DNA of 64,000 nt from Rhodanobacter sp. (GCA_040371205.1 AP031382.1:2105562-2169561); one strand, 5' to 3'; shown: positions 51,805-62,432, counted from the first letter of the stretch. Numbers and translations are program-made. Notes: generated from the sequence alone by a model not told the origin.

Positions 51805-53061
51805 TCAGCGGTCCACTTCGCCGAACACGAGGTCGTAGGTGCCGATCATGGCCACCACGTCGGCCAGCAGATGGCCGCGCACGATGGCGTCGATCGACGA
51901 CAGATGGGCGAAGCCCGGCGCGCGCAGGTGCGCGCGGAACGGCTTGTTGGCGCCGTCGGAAACGAGGTAGCAGCCGAACTCGCCCTTCGGCGCCTCGACC
52001 GCGGCATAGGTCTCGCCGGCCGGCACGCCATAGCCTTCGGTGAACAGCTTGAAGTGATGGATCATGGCTTCCATGTCCTCCTTCATCACCTCGCGCCTGG
52101 GTGGCGCGACCTTGAAGTTCTCCACCATCACCGGGCCCGGGTTGGCCTTCAGCCACTTCACGCACTGCTTGATGATGCGGTTGGACTGGCGCATCTCCTC
52201 GACGCGCACCAGGTAGCGGTCGTAGCAGTCGCCCTGCACGCCCACCGGGATGTCGAAGTCCATCTCCGCGTACTTGGCGTAGGGCTGCTTCTTGCGCAGG
52301 TCCCAGGCGATGCCCGAGCCGCGCAGCATCGCGCCGGTCATGCCCCAGGCCTGCGCCTGCTCCGGCGAAACCACGCCGATGCCGACCGTGCGCTGCTTCC
52401 AGATGCGGTTGCCGGTGAGCAGCTCCTCGTACTCGTCCACCTTCTTCGGGAAGTCGTCGGTGAAGGCGTCGAGGAAGTCCAGCATGGAGCCTTCGCGCCA
52501 GCTGTTGAGGCGCTTGAGGTCCTTGCCCTTGTGCCACGGCGATTCGCGGTACTGCGACATGTGGCCGGGCAGGTCGCGGTAGACGCCGCCGGGACGGTAG
52601 TACGTGGCGTGCATGCGCGCGCCCGACACCGCCTCGTAGACGTCCATCAGCTCCTCGCGCTCGCGGAACGCGTACAGGAACACCGCCATCGCGCCGAGGT
52701 CGAGCGCGTTCGAGCCCACCCACATCAGGTGATTCAGGATGCGGGTGATCTCGTCGAACATGGTGCGGATGTACTGCGCGCGTTCCGGCGCCTCGATCCC
52801 CAGCAGGTTCTCGATGGCGCGCACGTAGGCGTGCTCGTTGCACATCATCGACACGTAGTCGAGGCGGTCCATGTAGCCGATGGACTGGTTGAACGGCTTG
52901 GACTCGGCCAGCTTCTCGGTGCCGCGGTGGAGCAGACCCACGTGCGGGTCGGCGCGGACGATGGTTTCGCCGTCCATCTCCAGCACCAGGCGCAGCACGC
53001 CGTGCGCAGCGGGATGCTGCGGGCCGAAGTTCATCGTGTAGTTGCGGATTTCCTGGGCCAT
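51805..53061 (-). CDS. nuoD: NADH-quinone oxidoreductase subunit D
   Basis: 49-kDa subunit that shapes the quinone-binding site, 418 aa. The quinone-site loop [15 protein letters not shown] is at the N-terminus. [38 protein letters not shown] and [20 protein letters not shown] follow, and it ends DLVFGEVDR. It is separate from nuoC, unlike the NuoCD fusion of E. coli. The ATG at 53061 is 4 bp after nuoC. Confidence 0.96.
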   Translation of the reverse strand: MAQEIRNYTMNFGPQHPAAHGVLRLVLEMDGETIVRADPHVGLLHRGTEKLAESKPFNQSIGYMDRLDYVSMMCNEHAYVRAIENLLGIEAPERAQYIRTMFDEITRILNHLMWVGSNALDLGAMAVFLYAFREREELMDVYEAVSGARMHATYYRPGGVYRDLPGHMSQYRESPWHKGKDLKRLNSWREGSMLDFLDAFTDDFPKKVDEYEELLTGNRIWKQRTVGIGVVSPEQAQAWGMTGAMLRGSGIAWDLRKKQPYAKYAEMDFDIPVGVQGDCYDRYLVRVEEMRQSNRIIKQCVKWLKANPGPVMVENFKVAPPRREVMKEDMEAMIHHFKLFTEGYGVPAGETYAAVEAPKGEFGCYLVSDGANKPFRAHLRAPGFAHLSSIDAIVRGHLLADVVAMIGTYDLVFGEVDR

Positions 53062-53065
53062 CGAA

Positions 53066-53797
53066 TCAGTTCCTGCGCCAGTCGTCGGCGGCTTCGGCCT
53101 GGGCCTGCAAGAGGTCGGCATCGTCGCGGATCACGCGCGGCACGCCGACGCGCGGCACCACCGAGGTGACGGGCTCGTACACCACGCGCTTGAGCTTCTC
53201 GTCGTAGCGCACTTCGACGTTGCCGATCAACGGGAAGTCCTTGCGGAACGGATGCCCCACGAAACCGTAGTCGGTGAGGATGCGCCGCAGGTCCGGATGG
53301 CCGTCGTAGATGATGCCGTAGAGGTCGAACGACTCGCGCTCGAACCAGTTCACGCCCGGCCAGATGCCGCACACCGAGGGCACCATCGGCAGCGTGTCGT
53401 CGTCGCAGAACACGCGCAGGCGCAGACGCTGGTTGTGCTCGATCGACAGCAGGTGCATCACCGAGGCGAAGCGGCGCGGGCGGCTCACGTCGCGCGGGCG
53501 GTCGGCCCAGTCGAACCGGCCCACCGCCTCGCCTTCCACGCCGCGCGAGAAGCCGGTGCTGGTGACGTCGGTGGTATCCCACTCGGCCTGGCCGTAGCCG
53601 AGGTAGTCGATGCCGCACAGGTCGACCAGCTCGGTGAAGCGGAAGCCGGGCTCGTCGCGCAGCGCGGCGGCCACGGCGAGCAGGTCGGCGGCCGCCAGTT
53701 CGGCGGTGGTCTCGTTGCGCACGACGCTGATCTTCAGCGTGTCGCCGAACCGCGCAGCAAGGCGCTCGGCCAGCGAGGTCTTAAGGGTATCGGTCAT
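53066..53797 (-). CDS. nuoC: NADH-quinone oxidoreductase subunit C
   Basis: 30-kDa subunit of complex I, 243 aa. The family signature [20 protein letters not shown] is followed by [17 protein letters not shown]. It starts [20 protein letters not shown] and ends with extra residues ([16 protein letters not shown]) after the core. It lies 13 bp after nuoB. Confidence 0.95.
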   Translation of the reverse strand: MTDTLKTSLAERLAARFGDTLKISVVRNETTAELAAADLLAVAAALRDEPGFRFTELVDLCGIDYLGYGQAEWDTTDVTSTGFSRGVEGEAVGRFDWADRPRDVSRPRRFASVMHLLSIEHNQRLRLRVFCDDDTLPMVPSVCGIWPGVNWFERESFDLYGIIYDGHPDLRRILTDYGFVGHPFRKDFPLIGNVEVRYDEKLKRVVYEPVTSVVPRVGVPRVIRDDADLLQAQAEAADDWRRN

Positions 53798-53810
53798 GAT
53801 GGCTCGTGCC

Positions 53811-54358
<548 letters not shown>

Positions 54359-54368
<10 letters not shown>

Positions 54369-54715
54369 TCCAGTGCTCCCTTCTTCCAGACGTAGGCGAA
54401 ACCGATCACCAGCAGCAGCAGGAACAGCGCCATCTCGATCAGCGCCGTGAGGCCGATCTGCTTGAACACCACCGCCCAGGGGAACAGGAAGGCGATTTCC
54501 AGATCGAAGATGATGAACAGGATGGCCAGCAGGTAATAGCGCACGTCGAAGCGCGCACGGGCATCCTCGAAGGCCTCGAAGCCGCACTCGTAGGGCGAAA
54601 GTTTTTTCGCATCCGGTCGACGCTTGCCGGCCAGCATGCCGATCACGAGCAGGACGACGCCCAGGCCGGTGGCCACGGCGATGAAGAGCAATACAGGCCA
54701 ATATTCGGCAATCAC
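54359..54715 (-). CDS. nuoA: NADH-quinone oxidoreductase subunit A
   Basis: Three-helix membrane subunit at the arm junction, 118 aa. The conserved segment [22 protein letters not shown] has the cysteine loop of the quinone-cavity region, followed by [20 protein letters not shown]. The GTG at 54715 ([19 protein letters not shown]) fits the usual NuoA length; GGAGG lies 11 bases before it. An in-frame ATG further upstream would add about 28 residues unlike the family. It heads the nuo operon. Confidence 0.9.
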
Positions 54716-54856
54716 GGTGCAACCTACCTCCGCGCCGTCAAGGCGCATCAGCGACCGCGGGGAAACGGTCCGGCAATGCATTTCGGGCAACCACGCTCCC
54801 ATCTGGTGACAACCACGGGCGCCCGACTCTCCACGATCAAAGTCGTGAACCGATGC

Positions 54857-54884
54857 ATTGTATCAGCGCATGCCGGCACCACAA
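54857..54884 (-). promoter_or_regulatory. Candidate sigma70 promoter of the nuo operon
   Basis: On the minus strand, TTGTGG (54879-54884), a 16-bp spacer and TACAAT (54857-54862) lie about 140 bp before the nuoA start. The rest of the 219-bp gap to pilZ shows no other clear signal. Confidence 0.55.
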
Positions 54885-54934
54885 CAGTTTGTGGCGCGGA
54901 AATGCATGAAAAACGATGCGTCGTGGATCGACGG

Positions 54935-55294
54935 CTACATCGTGTGCGTGGGCTTCTCGGAATTGAGCACGCCGGCCAGCATGTTCTCGATGCGTTGGCG
55001 CGCCATCTCGGCATCGGGGGTGTCGTTGAAATGGATGCCGATGCCCGCCGTGCGATTGCCCTGCGCGCCGGTGGGGCATATCCAGGCCACCTTGCCCACC
55101 ACCGACAGGCGCTCGCTCTCGTCGGCCAGGGTCACCAGCAGCACCACTTCGTCGCCCAGCGAATACGTCTGCGCGGTGGGCGCGAACAATCCGCCATGAC
55201 GCAGGAACGGCATGTAGGCGTTGTACAGCGAAGCGGCGTCCTTGATCTTCAGCGAGATGATGCCCTGGCGTGCGGCAGCGGCGATGGGGTTCAT
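54935..55294 (-). CDS. pilZ: PilZ-domain type IV pilus protein
   Basis: A 119-aa PilZ protein, MNPIAAAARQGIISLKIKDA at the start and GKVAWICPTGAQGNRTAGIG in the barrel, with GIHFNDT. The RxxxR half of the c-di-GMP-binding motif is absent, as in the PilZ proteins of Pseudomonas and Xanthomonas that act in type IV pilus assembly without binding the nucleotide. In gammaproteobacteria it is commonly beside tmk-holB, as here, though a PIG-L-type gene is inserted between. The pilus role is inferred from the family. Confidence 0.87.
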   Translation of the reverse strand: MNPIAAAARQGIISLKIKDAASLYNAYMPFLRHGGLFAPTAQTYSLGDEVVLLVTLADESERLSVVGKVAWICPTGAQGNRTAGIGIHFNDTPDAEMARQRIENMLAGVLNSEKPTHTM

Positions 55295-55371
55295 GCGGGC
55301 TCCTCCTGGGCATCTCTCGACGGCGATGCGACGGCGCCCATGCTAGCGAGGCTCGCACGCCGCGCAAAGCC

Positions 55372-56319
55372 TCACAGCTCGCACCAACCCCAGTGATCGA
55401 AGATCCATGGCGTCCGCCACGCCAGCGACAGGCGCACGAAGCAACTCCGGGACGGATGCGCATCCGGCCAGGCCAATCGCCAGCCGCCCTGCCCGTCGCG
55501 CTGCAGCGGCGCCTTGCGCCACGGCCATTGCCGCACCTCCCCCGAGGCGCTGGCCGCGGTCAGACGCAGCAGCGGCCGCAGCAGGAACAGCGGGCGCCAG
55601 GGCAGCGCGCGCGCGGTGGATCCACCGCGCGACGCTTCGACCGGCGCATGGCGTTCGGGACATCCGGCCAGCCGGCGGAACCGCCGGCCGCTCAAGGCCA
55701 ACTGGGTCTCATACGCGGCCAGGGCGTACTGCTTGATCTTCTGCTGCGCCGACAAAGCCGCCGGCTCGGTGCGCGCAGAGGCTCCGTCGAGCCCGTGCAG
55801 GCGGTACACCAGCATGCTCGCCCTGCCGTCCAGCCGCGCCAGCGCCTGGCGCACCAGCACGTGTGCCGTGCCGTGGTCGGGGTGGCGGTCGTCCAAGGCC
55901 GGCAGGGCAATCAGGCTGGGCGCGAAGTCCGCCAGTACCGTCGCCAATTCACCCAACGCCGACTGCCCCGGCTGCAGCAGGCGGCCGAGCACGCCCATGT
56001 CCGGCCAGCGCAGCGGCTGCAACGCGGAGGACGGCAGGCCCAGCCGACGCAACGCCTCCTCGCATTCGGCGCGTCGGCGGCGCCCCCAGCGCTCGCGTTC
56101 GGCCGAGCCGATCGACCAGCGCCGTTCCAGCCAGCGTTGCGGCCAGGGATTGTTGTCGCCATCGGTGAGCAGCAGCACACGCACCGCTCCGCCGGCCTCG
56201 CGCACACGCTGGATCAGCAGGCCATTGGCGATGGTTTCGTCGTCGGGATGCGGCGCCACCACCAGCAGGCGGGTTTGCGCCGTGACAGCAGAGGGGTCCG
56301 CGGGCGCGGTCAGCGCCAT
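55372..56319 (-). CDS. PIG-L/LmbE-family deacetylase-like protein
   Basis: A 315-aa zinc hydrolase of the PIG-L (LmbE) family. The zinc motif PHPDDETIANGLLI and the LLTDGDNN segment come early; PALDDRHPDHGTAHVLV has the distal histidine. Relatives deacetylate N-acetylglucosaminyl lipids or related sugars, such as MshB or BshB. The C-terminal third is Arg/Trp-rich and unlike core members (WRKAPLQRDGQGGWRLAWPD). The ATG at 56319 overlaps the holB stop by 10 bp, so it is coupled to the tmk-holB genes. The substrate is unknown; a surface-glycan role is only a guess. Confidence 0.8.
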   Translation of the reverse strand: MALTAPADPSAVTAQTRLLVVAPHPDDETIANGLLIQRVREAGGAVRVLLLTDGDNNPWPQRWLERRWSIGSAERERWGRRRRAECEEALRRLGLPSSALQPLRWPDMGVLGRLLQPGQSALGELATVLADFAPSLIALPALDDRHPDHGTAHVLVRQALARLDGRASMLVYRLHGLDGASARTEPAALSAQQKIKQYALAAYETQLALSGRRFRRLAGCPERHAPVEASRGGSTARALPWRPLFLLRPLLRLTAASASGEVRQWPWRKAPLQRDGQGGWRLAWPDAHPSRSCFVRLSLAWRTPWIFDHWGWCEL

Positions 56320-57245
56320 TGCGCCAGCAGTTCCAGCAACAGCAAATCGCCGCGCAACGGACCACGCAAGGCGTCGCGGGTACGGTTGGCGGCGTCGTAC
56401 CAGTGCGCCAGCGCTTCGCCGTCCATGCCGCTGGCCAATGGCGGAGCCGCCTGCGAAACCTGCGCGCACCGCTCGTCGGCCACGGCCTGCGCGGCAAACC
56501 ACAACCGCTGCGCCGCTTCGTCGTCCAGCCAGCGGCGCGCCATCTCGGCGGCCTGGCCGCGGCCGGCAGCCAGCGCGGCAAGATCGCGCCGCACCTCGGC
56601 GCGGCGTTCCAGCGCGCCTTGCTGCGCCCAGGCCAAGGCAAGACCAGGATTGCCCAGCGCCGCTTCCAGCGCCTTTTGCGGCTGCGCCACGCCCTGCCCT
56701 TGCAGCCACGCCTGCGCCTGCTCGGAGGGCGGCACGTTGAACTCGATGCGCTGGCAGCGGCTGCGTATCGTCTGCGGCAGACGCCAGGTCGCATCGGCCA
56801 TGAGGATCAGCAGGGTGCGCGCGGAGGGCTCTTCCAGCGTCTTCAGCAGCGCGTTCGCCGCCGCCGCGTTCATCGCGTCGGCCGGATCGATCACCGCCAC
56901 CTGCCAGCCGCCGAACTGGCTGCTCATCGCCAGCCGCGCAGACAGGTCGCGGATCTGCTCCACCACGATCTCGGTGCGCGGCGTGCCGTCCTTGCGCAGG
57001 CCGAAGCCGAGCGCGACCACGTCGGGATGCGTGCCCGCGTCCAGCAGCAGGCAACTGCGGCATTGCCCGCAGGCCTCGCCGTCCTGCGCCCGTTCGCACA
57101 ACAGGCCGCGCACGAAGCGCGACGCGAAAACGCGCTTGCCCAACCCGGCCGGACCGCACAACAGCAGCGCATGCGGCAAGGCGTCACGTCCGCGTCGCGC
57201 CTGCAGGCGCGACCAGTCCGCCGCATGCCAGGGCATCGCGTTCAT
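56310..57245 (-). CDS. holB: DNA polymerase III subunit delta'
   Basis: Clamp-loader subunit, 311 aa. The AAA+ domain has the P-loop-like GPAGLGKRVFASRFV and the zinc-binding cysteines in CERAQDGEACGQCRSCLLLD, then VIDPADAMNAAAANALLKTL and EEPSARTLLILM. The ATG at 57245 overlaps tmk by 4 bp and gives MNAMPWHAADWSRLQ. It is co-oriented with tmk and pilZ as in other gammaproteobacteria. Confidence 0.92.
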   Translation of the reverse strand: MNAMPWHAADWSRLQARRGRDALPHALLLCGPAGLGKRVFASRFVRGLLCERAQDGEACGQCRSCLLLDAGTHPDVVALGFGLRKDGTPRTEIVVEQIRDLSARLAMSSQFGGWQVAVIDPADAMNAAAANALLKTLEEPSARTLLILMADATWRLPQTIRSRCQRIEFNVPPSEQAQAWLQGQGVAQPQKALEAALGNPGLALAWAQQGALERRAEVRRDLAALAAGRGQAAEMARRWLDDEAAQRLWFAAQAVADERCAQVSQAAPPLASGMDGEALAHWYDAANRTRDALRGPLRGDLLLLELLAQWR

Positions 57246-57877
57246 GCGGCCGCTCCGGACAGGTGCGCGACGGCGGCGATCGCATCGCGCAGCACCGCCT
57301 CGGGCGATTGGCCGGCGTCGATCACGCGGAACCGCTGCGGTTCGGCCGCGGCGCGCGCGCGGTAGGCGGCGCGCACGCGTTCGAAGAAACCGTCGGCCTC
57401 GACCTCGATGCGATCCGCCGCGCCGCGGCCGGCGGCGCGGGCACGCCCTTCGGCCACGGGCAAGTCGAGCAACAGGGTGAGGTCGGGCTTCAATCCATCG
57501 CAGGCCCATTGCTCCAGCGCGGCGATGCGCTCGACCGGCTGGCCGCGCCCGCCGCCCTGGTAGGCGTAACTGGCGTCCACGTAGCGGTCGCACAGCACCC
57601 AGCGGCCTGCCGCCAATGCAGGGGCCAGCACCTCGCGCACCAGTTGCGCGCGCGAAGCGAACATCAGCAGCAACTCGCTTTCTGCGCACACCGCGCGCTG
57701 CGCCGGATCGAGCAGGATCGCGCGCGCCGCCTCTCCCAACGCCGTGCCGCCCGGCTCGCGTGCCAGCAGCAGGTCGACGCCGCGGCTTTCCAGATGCGAA
57801 CGCAGGCCTGCCAGCAAGGTGCTCTTGCCCGCGCCTTCGCCGCCTTCCAGCGTGATGAACCGGCCGCGCCCGCTCAT
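57242..57877 (-). CDS. tmk: Thymidylate kinase
   Basis: Phosphorylates dTMP to dTDP, 211 aa. The P-loop is EGGEGAGKSTLLAGL, the DRX motif is CDRYVDASYAYQGGGRGQP, and LAREPGGTALGEAARAILL is the family REPGGT box. The LID region has GRGAADRIEVEADGFFERVR. The ATG at 57877 overlaps mltG by 4 bp. Confidence 0.95.
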   Translation of the reverse strand: MSGRGRFITLEGGEGAGKSTLLAGLRSHLESRGVDLLLAREPGGTALGEAARAILLDPAQRAVCAESELLLMFASRAQLVREVLAPALAAGRWVLCDRYVDASYAYQGGGRGQPVERIAALEQWACDGLKPDLTLLLDLPVAEGRARAAGRGAADRIEVEADGFFERVRAAYRARAAAEPQRFRVIDAGQSPEAVLRDAIAAVAHLSGAAA

Positions 57878-58896
57878 GGGCTGCACCGCTTCAACTGGTA
57901 GCAGGCCACGTTGCGGTTCTGCTCGGTGAGGGTGTCGGCGAACACGTGCGTGCCGTCGCCCTTCGCCACGAAGTACAACGCGGTGCCAGGCTCGGGATGC
58001 AGCGCCGCCAGGATCGCCGGCTTGCCCGGCATGGCGATCGGCGTGGGCGGCAGGCCGGGACGGGTGTAGGTGTTGTACGGCGTGTCGGTGGTGAGGTCGC
58101 TCTTGTGGATCTTGCCCTGGTAGCTGTCGCCCATGCCGTAGATCACGCTGGGATCGGTCTGCAGCAGCATGTGGTCCTCGAGGCGGCGCACGAACACGCC
58201 GGCGATCTTCGCGCGCTCGTCGGCGCGGCCGGTTTCCTTCTCCACGATGGAGGCGAGGATCAGCGCGTCGTAAGGCGTCGCCAGCGGCAGCCCCTTGTCG
58301 CGCTGCGGCCACAGCTCGTCCAGCGTCTTGGTCATCGCGGCATGGGCGCGCCGGAGGATGTCGAGGTCGCTGTCGCCCTTCACGTAGGCATAGGTTTCCG
58401 GCAGGAAGCGGCCCTCCGGCTGCTCGCCCGGCGCACCGATCTTCTGCATGATCGCGGCATCGTCGAGGCCGACGGTGTCGTGCTTGAGCTTGTCCGCCTT
58501 GCCCAGCGCGGCCAGCACCTCGCGGAAGGTCCAGCCGTCGACGATGGTGACGTCGCGCTGCAGCACCTTGCCGGCCGCCATGTTGGCCAACAGCCGGCGC
58601 GGCGTGATGCCGACCGGCGTGGCGTATTCGCCGGCATGCAGCTTGCCGACCGCGTGCATCTGCATCGCCAGCAGGCGCCAGTACAGCGGCGGGGCGCGGC
58701 TCAGGCCTTCGTCGCGCAACTGCTTCACGATTTCCTTGAAGCTGCTGCCGCGACCGATGTCAATGCTTTCGCCCGGCGCGGAAACATGCAGCGGCGCGTC
58801 GCCGAAACGGCTGAAACCGTGCCAGCCCCATATCGCACCGCCGATCGCCGCGATCAGCAACGCGAGGATGATGTTGCGCCAGCTTTTACCCTTCAT
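57874..58896 (-). CDS. mltG: Endolytic murein transglycosylase MltG
   Basis: Inner-membrane lytic transglycosylase that ends glycan strand synthesis, 340 aa. One N-terminal transmembrane helix is followed by the YceG domain. The catalytic glutamate lies in ASIVEKETGRADERAKIAGV. Also typical are FLPETYAYVKGDSDLDILRR, LLQTDPSVIYGMG and NTYTRPGLPPTPIAMPG. The ATG at 58896 overlaps pabC by 4 bp, as in the E. coli pabC-yceG arrangement. Confidence 0.94.
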   Translation of the reverse strand: MKGKSWRNIILALLIAAIGGAIWGWHGFSRFGDAPLHVSAPGESIDIGRGSSFKEIVKQLRDEGLSRAPPLYWRLLAMQMHAVGKLHAGEYATPVGITPRRLLANMAAGKVLQRDVTIVDGWTFREVLAALGKADKLKHDTVGLDDAAIMQKIGAPGEQPEGRFLPETYAYVKGDSDLDILRRAHAAMTKTLDELWPQRDKGLPLATPYDALILASIVEKETGRADERAKIAGVFVRRLEDHMLLQTDPSVIYGMGDSYQGKIHKSDLTTDTPYNTYTRPGLPPTPIAMPGKPAILAALHPEPGTALYFVAKGDGTHVFADTLTEQNRNVACYQLKRCSP

Positions 58897-59708
58897 GCCT
58901 GCTCCACAGCGAAACCGAGCCCGCGCCAATGCGCCTGCATCGCGCGGGCCACCGGACCGGGTGCGAACACCGTATCGCCCACGGCCTGAACGGGCAGGAT
59001 GCCGCGAACACTGGAACTTAGGAAGAGTTCGTCGGCGGCAAGGCACTCGACCAGCGGCAGATCGCGCACCTGCGCCTGCGGCAGCGCATCGAGCAGTTCG
59101 GCGCGCAGCACGCCGGCCACGCCGCAACGGTCCACCCGCGGCGTCACCGGCACACCGTCGACCACCGCAAACAGGTTGGCCGCGGTGGCCGAGACCGCAT
59201 GGCCGCGCGCATCGCACAGCAGGCCCTCGGCGACCGCCGGATCGCTCCACTCGGCGCGCGCCAGCACCTGCTCCAGCCGGTTGAGATGCTTGATGCCGGC
59301 CAGCAAAGGCTGCTCGGCAAGCAGGGTCTGGCACAGATGCAGGCGCACGCCCTCGCAATACGCCGCCACGCCGATCACCGGCATCGGAAACGCCGCCACG
59401 ACGCGGGTGAGCTGCGGCGCTTCGGGCATCGCGTAGCCGCGCGCGCCGACGCCGCGGGTGAGCGTGATGCGCAGCACGGCATCCGCCATGCCCTGCGTCG
59501 CGGCCTGCGCTTCGCGCCACAGCAGCGCGAGGTCGGGCAGCGGCAGGCGTAGGCGTTCGCAACCGTGCGCCAGCCGCTGCATGTGGCGCGGCCACAAGGG
59601 CGCAGCGCCACCCACGCAACGGATCGTCTCGAACAGGCCGTCGCCGTAGAGCAGGCCGCGGTCCAGCGCGGATACGCTCTCCTGCGGCCGGCCGTCGACC
59701 AGCATCAT
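58893..59708 (-). CDS. pabC: Aminodeoxychorismate lyase
   Basis: PLP enzyme that makes p-aminobenzoate from aminodeoxychorismate, 271 aa. The class IV aminotransferase fold has RGLLYGDGLFETIRCVGG at the start, the PLP-lysine segment LLAGIKHLNRLEQVLAR, and TAANLFAVVDGVPVTPRVDR. Two consecutive ATGs (59708 and 59705) are possible starts; the first overlaps the pabB stop. Sits between pabB and mltG. Confidence 0.93.
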   Translation of the reverse strand: MMLVDGRPQESVSALDRGLLYGDGLFETIRCVGGAAPLWPRHMQRLAHGCERLRLPLPDLALLWREAQAATQGMADAVLRITLTRGVGARGYAMPEAPQLTRVVAAFPMPVIGVAAYCEGVRLHLCQTLLAEQPLLAGIKHLNRLEQVLARAEWSDPAVAEGLLCDARGHAVSATAANLFAVVDGVPVTPRVDRCGVAGVLRAELLDALPQAQVRDLPLVECLAADELFLSSSVRGILPVQAVGDTVFAPGPVARAMQAHWRGLGFAVEQA

Positions 59709-61057
59709 GCGTCCGCCGCTCCCAGCGCGCGCAGCAGGCCACGCGCCTTGGCGCGGGTCTCGTCGAGTTCCTTCTCCGCCACCGAGTCGGCCACGATGCC
59801 GGCGCCCGCACGCAGGCTCACCGTGTCGCCGGTCAGCGTGAGCGTGCGGATCAGGATATTGAGGTCGAGGTCGCCGTTGCGGTCGAGATAACCCAGCGCG
59901 CCGGTATAGGCGCCGCGCGGCGCGTCTTCCAGTTCGGCGATGATCTCCATGCAGCGCACCTTGGGGCAACCGGTGATGGTGCCGCCGGGGAACACCGCGG
60001 CGATCGCCTGCCCGGGCGTCACGCTCTCGCGCAGCCGCCCGCGCACGTTGGAGACGATGTGGTGCACGTGGGCGTAGCTCTCCACCGTCATCAGCTCGTC
60101 CACTTCGACGGTGCCCGGCACGCAGACGCGGCCAAGGTCGTTGCGTTCGAGATCGATCAGCATCACGTGCTCGGCGCGCTCCTTGGGGTGGGCGGCGAGT
60201 TCGCGGATGCGCGCCACGTCGTCGTCGCCGGCCGTGCGCGGACGGGTGCCGGCGATGGGGCGCGTCTGCGCTAGGCCGTCGCGCACTTTCACCAGCCGCT
60301 CGGGCGAAGAGCTGGCGATCGCCCAGCCCGGTTGCTGCAGCAGGCCCGCAAACGGCGCGGGATTGGCGCGGCGCAGGGCGGCATGCAGCGCCGCCGGCGC
60401 CGGCGGTTCGGCGTAATGCGCACGCCACGCGCGCGACAGGTTCACCTGGAAGATGTCGCCCGCATGCAGGTGTTCGTGGATGCGCGCCACGCCATCGAGG
60501 AAGCGCGACGGCTCATCCTCGAACAGTCGCGTGGGCGAATGCAGGGCCGGAATCGCCGGCGCCGCCGCCAGATCGGCTTCCAGCGTGTCGAGCAGGTGTT
60601 CGCTGCCCGCCTCGGCCACCAGCACGGTGCAGCCGCGCGCATGATCCACGATGGCTGCGACCGGACAGCGCAAGGCCAGCGCCACCGGCAGCGCGGCATC
60701 GGCCGGCAATCGCAGCCTCGGTTCGATCTCGCCGGCCAGCTCGTAGGACAGCAGCAACGCCCAGCCGCCGTGGAACGGCAGGCCGTCGTCCTCGCTCGGC
60801 AAACGCTCGGCCTGCCACGCGGCATCCAGCGCATCGAGAAAGCGCGCACCCACGACGTTGCCGGCACCGTTGCGCACATGGCCGTCTGCCGCGAGCGCCA
60901 GGCTGTCCTGCGGGAACGCGAACAGGATATCGAAGCGCGCCTGCGGCGTGCCGTGCAGCACGCTTTCCAGCAGGCTGGGATAGCGCTGCGGAAATGCAGC
61001 GGCCGGCGCGAGCAGGTCGCGCCGGCCGTCGAGGATGCGACGATGGCAACTCGTCAC
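59705..61057 (-). CDS. pabB: Aminodeoxychorismate synthase component I
   Basis: Chorismate-amination subunit of folate synthesis, 450 aa. The chorismate-binding domain carries SSPERLVKVRDG, GRVCVPGTVEVDELMTVESYAHV, FPGGTITGCPKVRCMEIIA and RAGAGIVADSVAEKELDET. The motif PIAGTRPR has Ala where E. coli PabB has the nucleophilic Lys274 (PIKGT), as in TrpE. The pabC neighbour favours PabB over anthranilate synthase. Starts at GTG 61057, one base after the fabF stop. No pabA glutaminase gene is in the window. Confidence 0.88.
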   Translation of the reverse strand: MTSCHRRILDGRRDLLAPAAAFPQRYPSLLESVLHGTPQARFDILFAFPQDSLALAADGHVRNGAGNVVGARFLDALDAAWQAERLPSEDDGLPFHGGWALLLSYELAGEIEPRLRLPADAALPVALALRCPVAAIVDHARGCTVLVAEAGSEHLLDTLEADLAAAPAIPALHSPTRLFEDEPSRFLDGVARIHEHLHAGDIFQVNLSRAWRAHYAEPPAPAALHAALRRANPAPFAGLLQQPGWAIASSSPERLVKVRDGLAQTRPIAGTRPRTAGDDDVARIRELAAHPKERAEHVMLIDLERNDLGRVCVPGTVEVDELMTVESYAHVHHIVSNVRGRLRESVTPGQAIAAVFPGGTITGCPKVRCMEIIAELEDAPRGAYTGALGYLDRNGDLDLNILIRTLTLTGDTVSLRAGAGIVADSVAEKELDETRAKARGLLRALGAADA

Positions 61058-61058
61058 G

Positions 61059-62297
61059 TCAGATGCGACGGAACGCCAGCGTGCCGTTGGTGCCGCCGAA
61101 GCCGAACGAGTTGGAGAGCGCCACGTCCAGCTTCGCCTCGCGCGCGGTGTGCGGCACGAAGTCGAGGTCGCAGCCTTCGCCCGGCTCGTCGAGGTTGACG
61201 GTGGGCGGCAACACCTGGTCGCGCAGCGCGAGGATGGTGAAGATCGCCTCCACGCCGCCGGCCGCGCCGAGCAGGTGGCCGGTGACCGACTTGGTGGAGC
61301 TCATCGCCAGCTTGTAGGCGTGGTCGCCGAACACGCGCTTGGCGGCCAGCACCTCGCCGAGGTCGCCCAGCGGCGTCGAGGTGCCGTGCGCGTTGACGTA
61401 CTGCACGTCGGCGGGGTTGAGGCCGGCATCCTTCAGCGCGCTGTCCATGCAGCGGGCGGCGCCCTCGCCGCCCTCGCTGGGCGCGGTGATGTGGAAGGCG
61501 TCGCCGCTCATGCCGAAGCCGACCAGCTCGGCGTAGATGCGCGCGCCGCGCGCCTTGGCATGCTCGTATTCCTCCAGCACCAGCACGCCGGCGCCGTCGG
61601 ACAGCACGAAGCCGTCGCGGTCCTTGTCCCACGGCCGGCTGGCCTTGGTCGGCTCGTCGTTGCGGGTGGACATGGCCTTGGCCGAGCAGAAGCCCGCCAT
61701 CGCCGTGCCGGTGGTGGCGAACTCGGCGCCGCCGGCGATCATCACGTCGGCGTCGCCGTACTGGATCATGCGCGCGGCCAGGCCGATGTTGTGCGTGCCG
61801 GTGGTGCAGGCGGTGACACAGGCGATGTTCGGGCCCTTCAGGCCGTACATGATCGACAGGTGGCCGGACACCATGTTGATGATCGACGATGGCACGAAGA
61901 ACGGCGACACGCGGCGCGGGCCCTTCTCGTGCAGTTCGATCGAGGTGTGCTCGATGGTGTGCAGGCCGCCGATGCCGGCCGCCACCGCCACGCCGATGCG
62001 CGACGCGTTGGCTTCCGTCACTTCCAGCCCGGAATCCTTCAGCGCCTGCGTGCCCGCGGCGATGCCGTAGTGGATGAAGGGATCCATCTTCTTGATCTCT
62101 TTCGGCGCGATCCACTGCGCCGGGTCGAAATCCTTCACCTGGCCGGCGATGCGCGTGGCATACGTGGACGCATCGAAATGGGTCACCGGGCCGATGCCGC
62201 TGGCGCCCTTGAGGATGTTGCCCCACGCCGTGGGCAGGTCGTTGCCGACCGGCGAGATGATGCCCATGCCGGTCACTACCACGCGTCGCTTGCTCAT
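61059..62297 (-). CDS. fabF: Beta-ketoacyl-ACP synthase II
   Basis: Condenses malonyl-ACP with acyl-ACP in fatty-acid elongation, 412 aa. The catalytic cysteine is Cys164 in [14 protein letters not shown]; the two histidines are in [11 protein letters not shown] and [12 protein letters not shown]. The glycine-rich [15 protein letters not shown] is near the end. The ATG at 62297 follows the family start [13 protein letters not shown] terminator-like hairpin lies in the 190-bp gap from acpP. Confidence 0.97.
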   Translation of the reverse strand: MSKRRVVVTGMGIISPVGNDLPTAWGNILKGASGIGPVTHFDASTYATRIAGQVKDFDPAQWIAPKEIKKMDPFIHYGIAAGTQALKDSGLEVTEANASRIGVAVAAGIGGLHTIEHTSIELHEKGPRRVSPFFVPSSIINMVSGHLSIMYGLKGPNIACVTACTTGTHNIGLAARMIQYGDADVMIAGGAEFATTGTAMAGFCSAKAMSTRNDEPTKASRPWDKDRDGFVLSDGAGVLVLEEYEHAKARGARIYAELVGFGMSGDAFHITAPSEGGEGAARCMDSALKDAGLNPADVQYVNAHGTSTPLGDLGEVLAAKRVFGDHAYKLAMSSTKSVTGHLLGAAGGVEAIFTILALRDQVLPPTVNLDEPGEGCDLDFVPHTAREAKLDVALSNSFGFGGTNGTLAFRRI

Positions 62298-62413
62298 GCT
62301 CTGTTCCTTCGTGTTGCGGGGAGCCGGCGCGCAGCCGTCTCCCGTCGTTCGCGGATACCCGTGGCAGTGGCGCACCATACGGGATCGGACGTTACAAGTT
62401 GCAGAAACGAAAA

Positions 62414-62432
62414 CTGCGCCATGTCGGCGCAG
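62414..62432 (-). terminator. Terminator-like hairpin between acpP and fabF
   Basis: CTGCGCC / GGCGCAG form a 7-bp stem with a five-base loop. Minus-strand RNA continues TTTTCGTTTC. It lies 56 bp after the acpP stop and probably lets acpP be made at higher levels than fabF. Confidence 0.65.
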
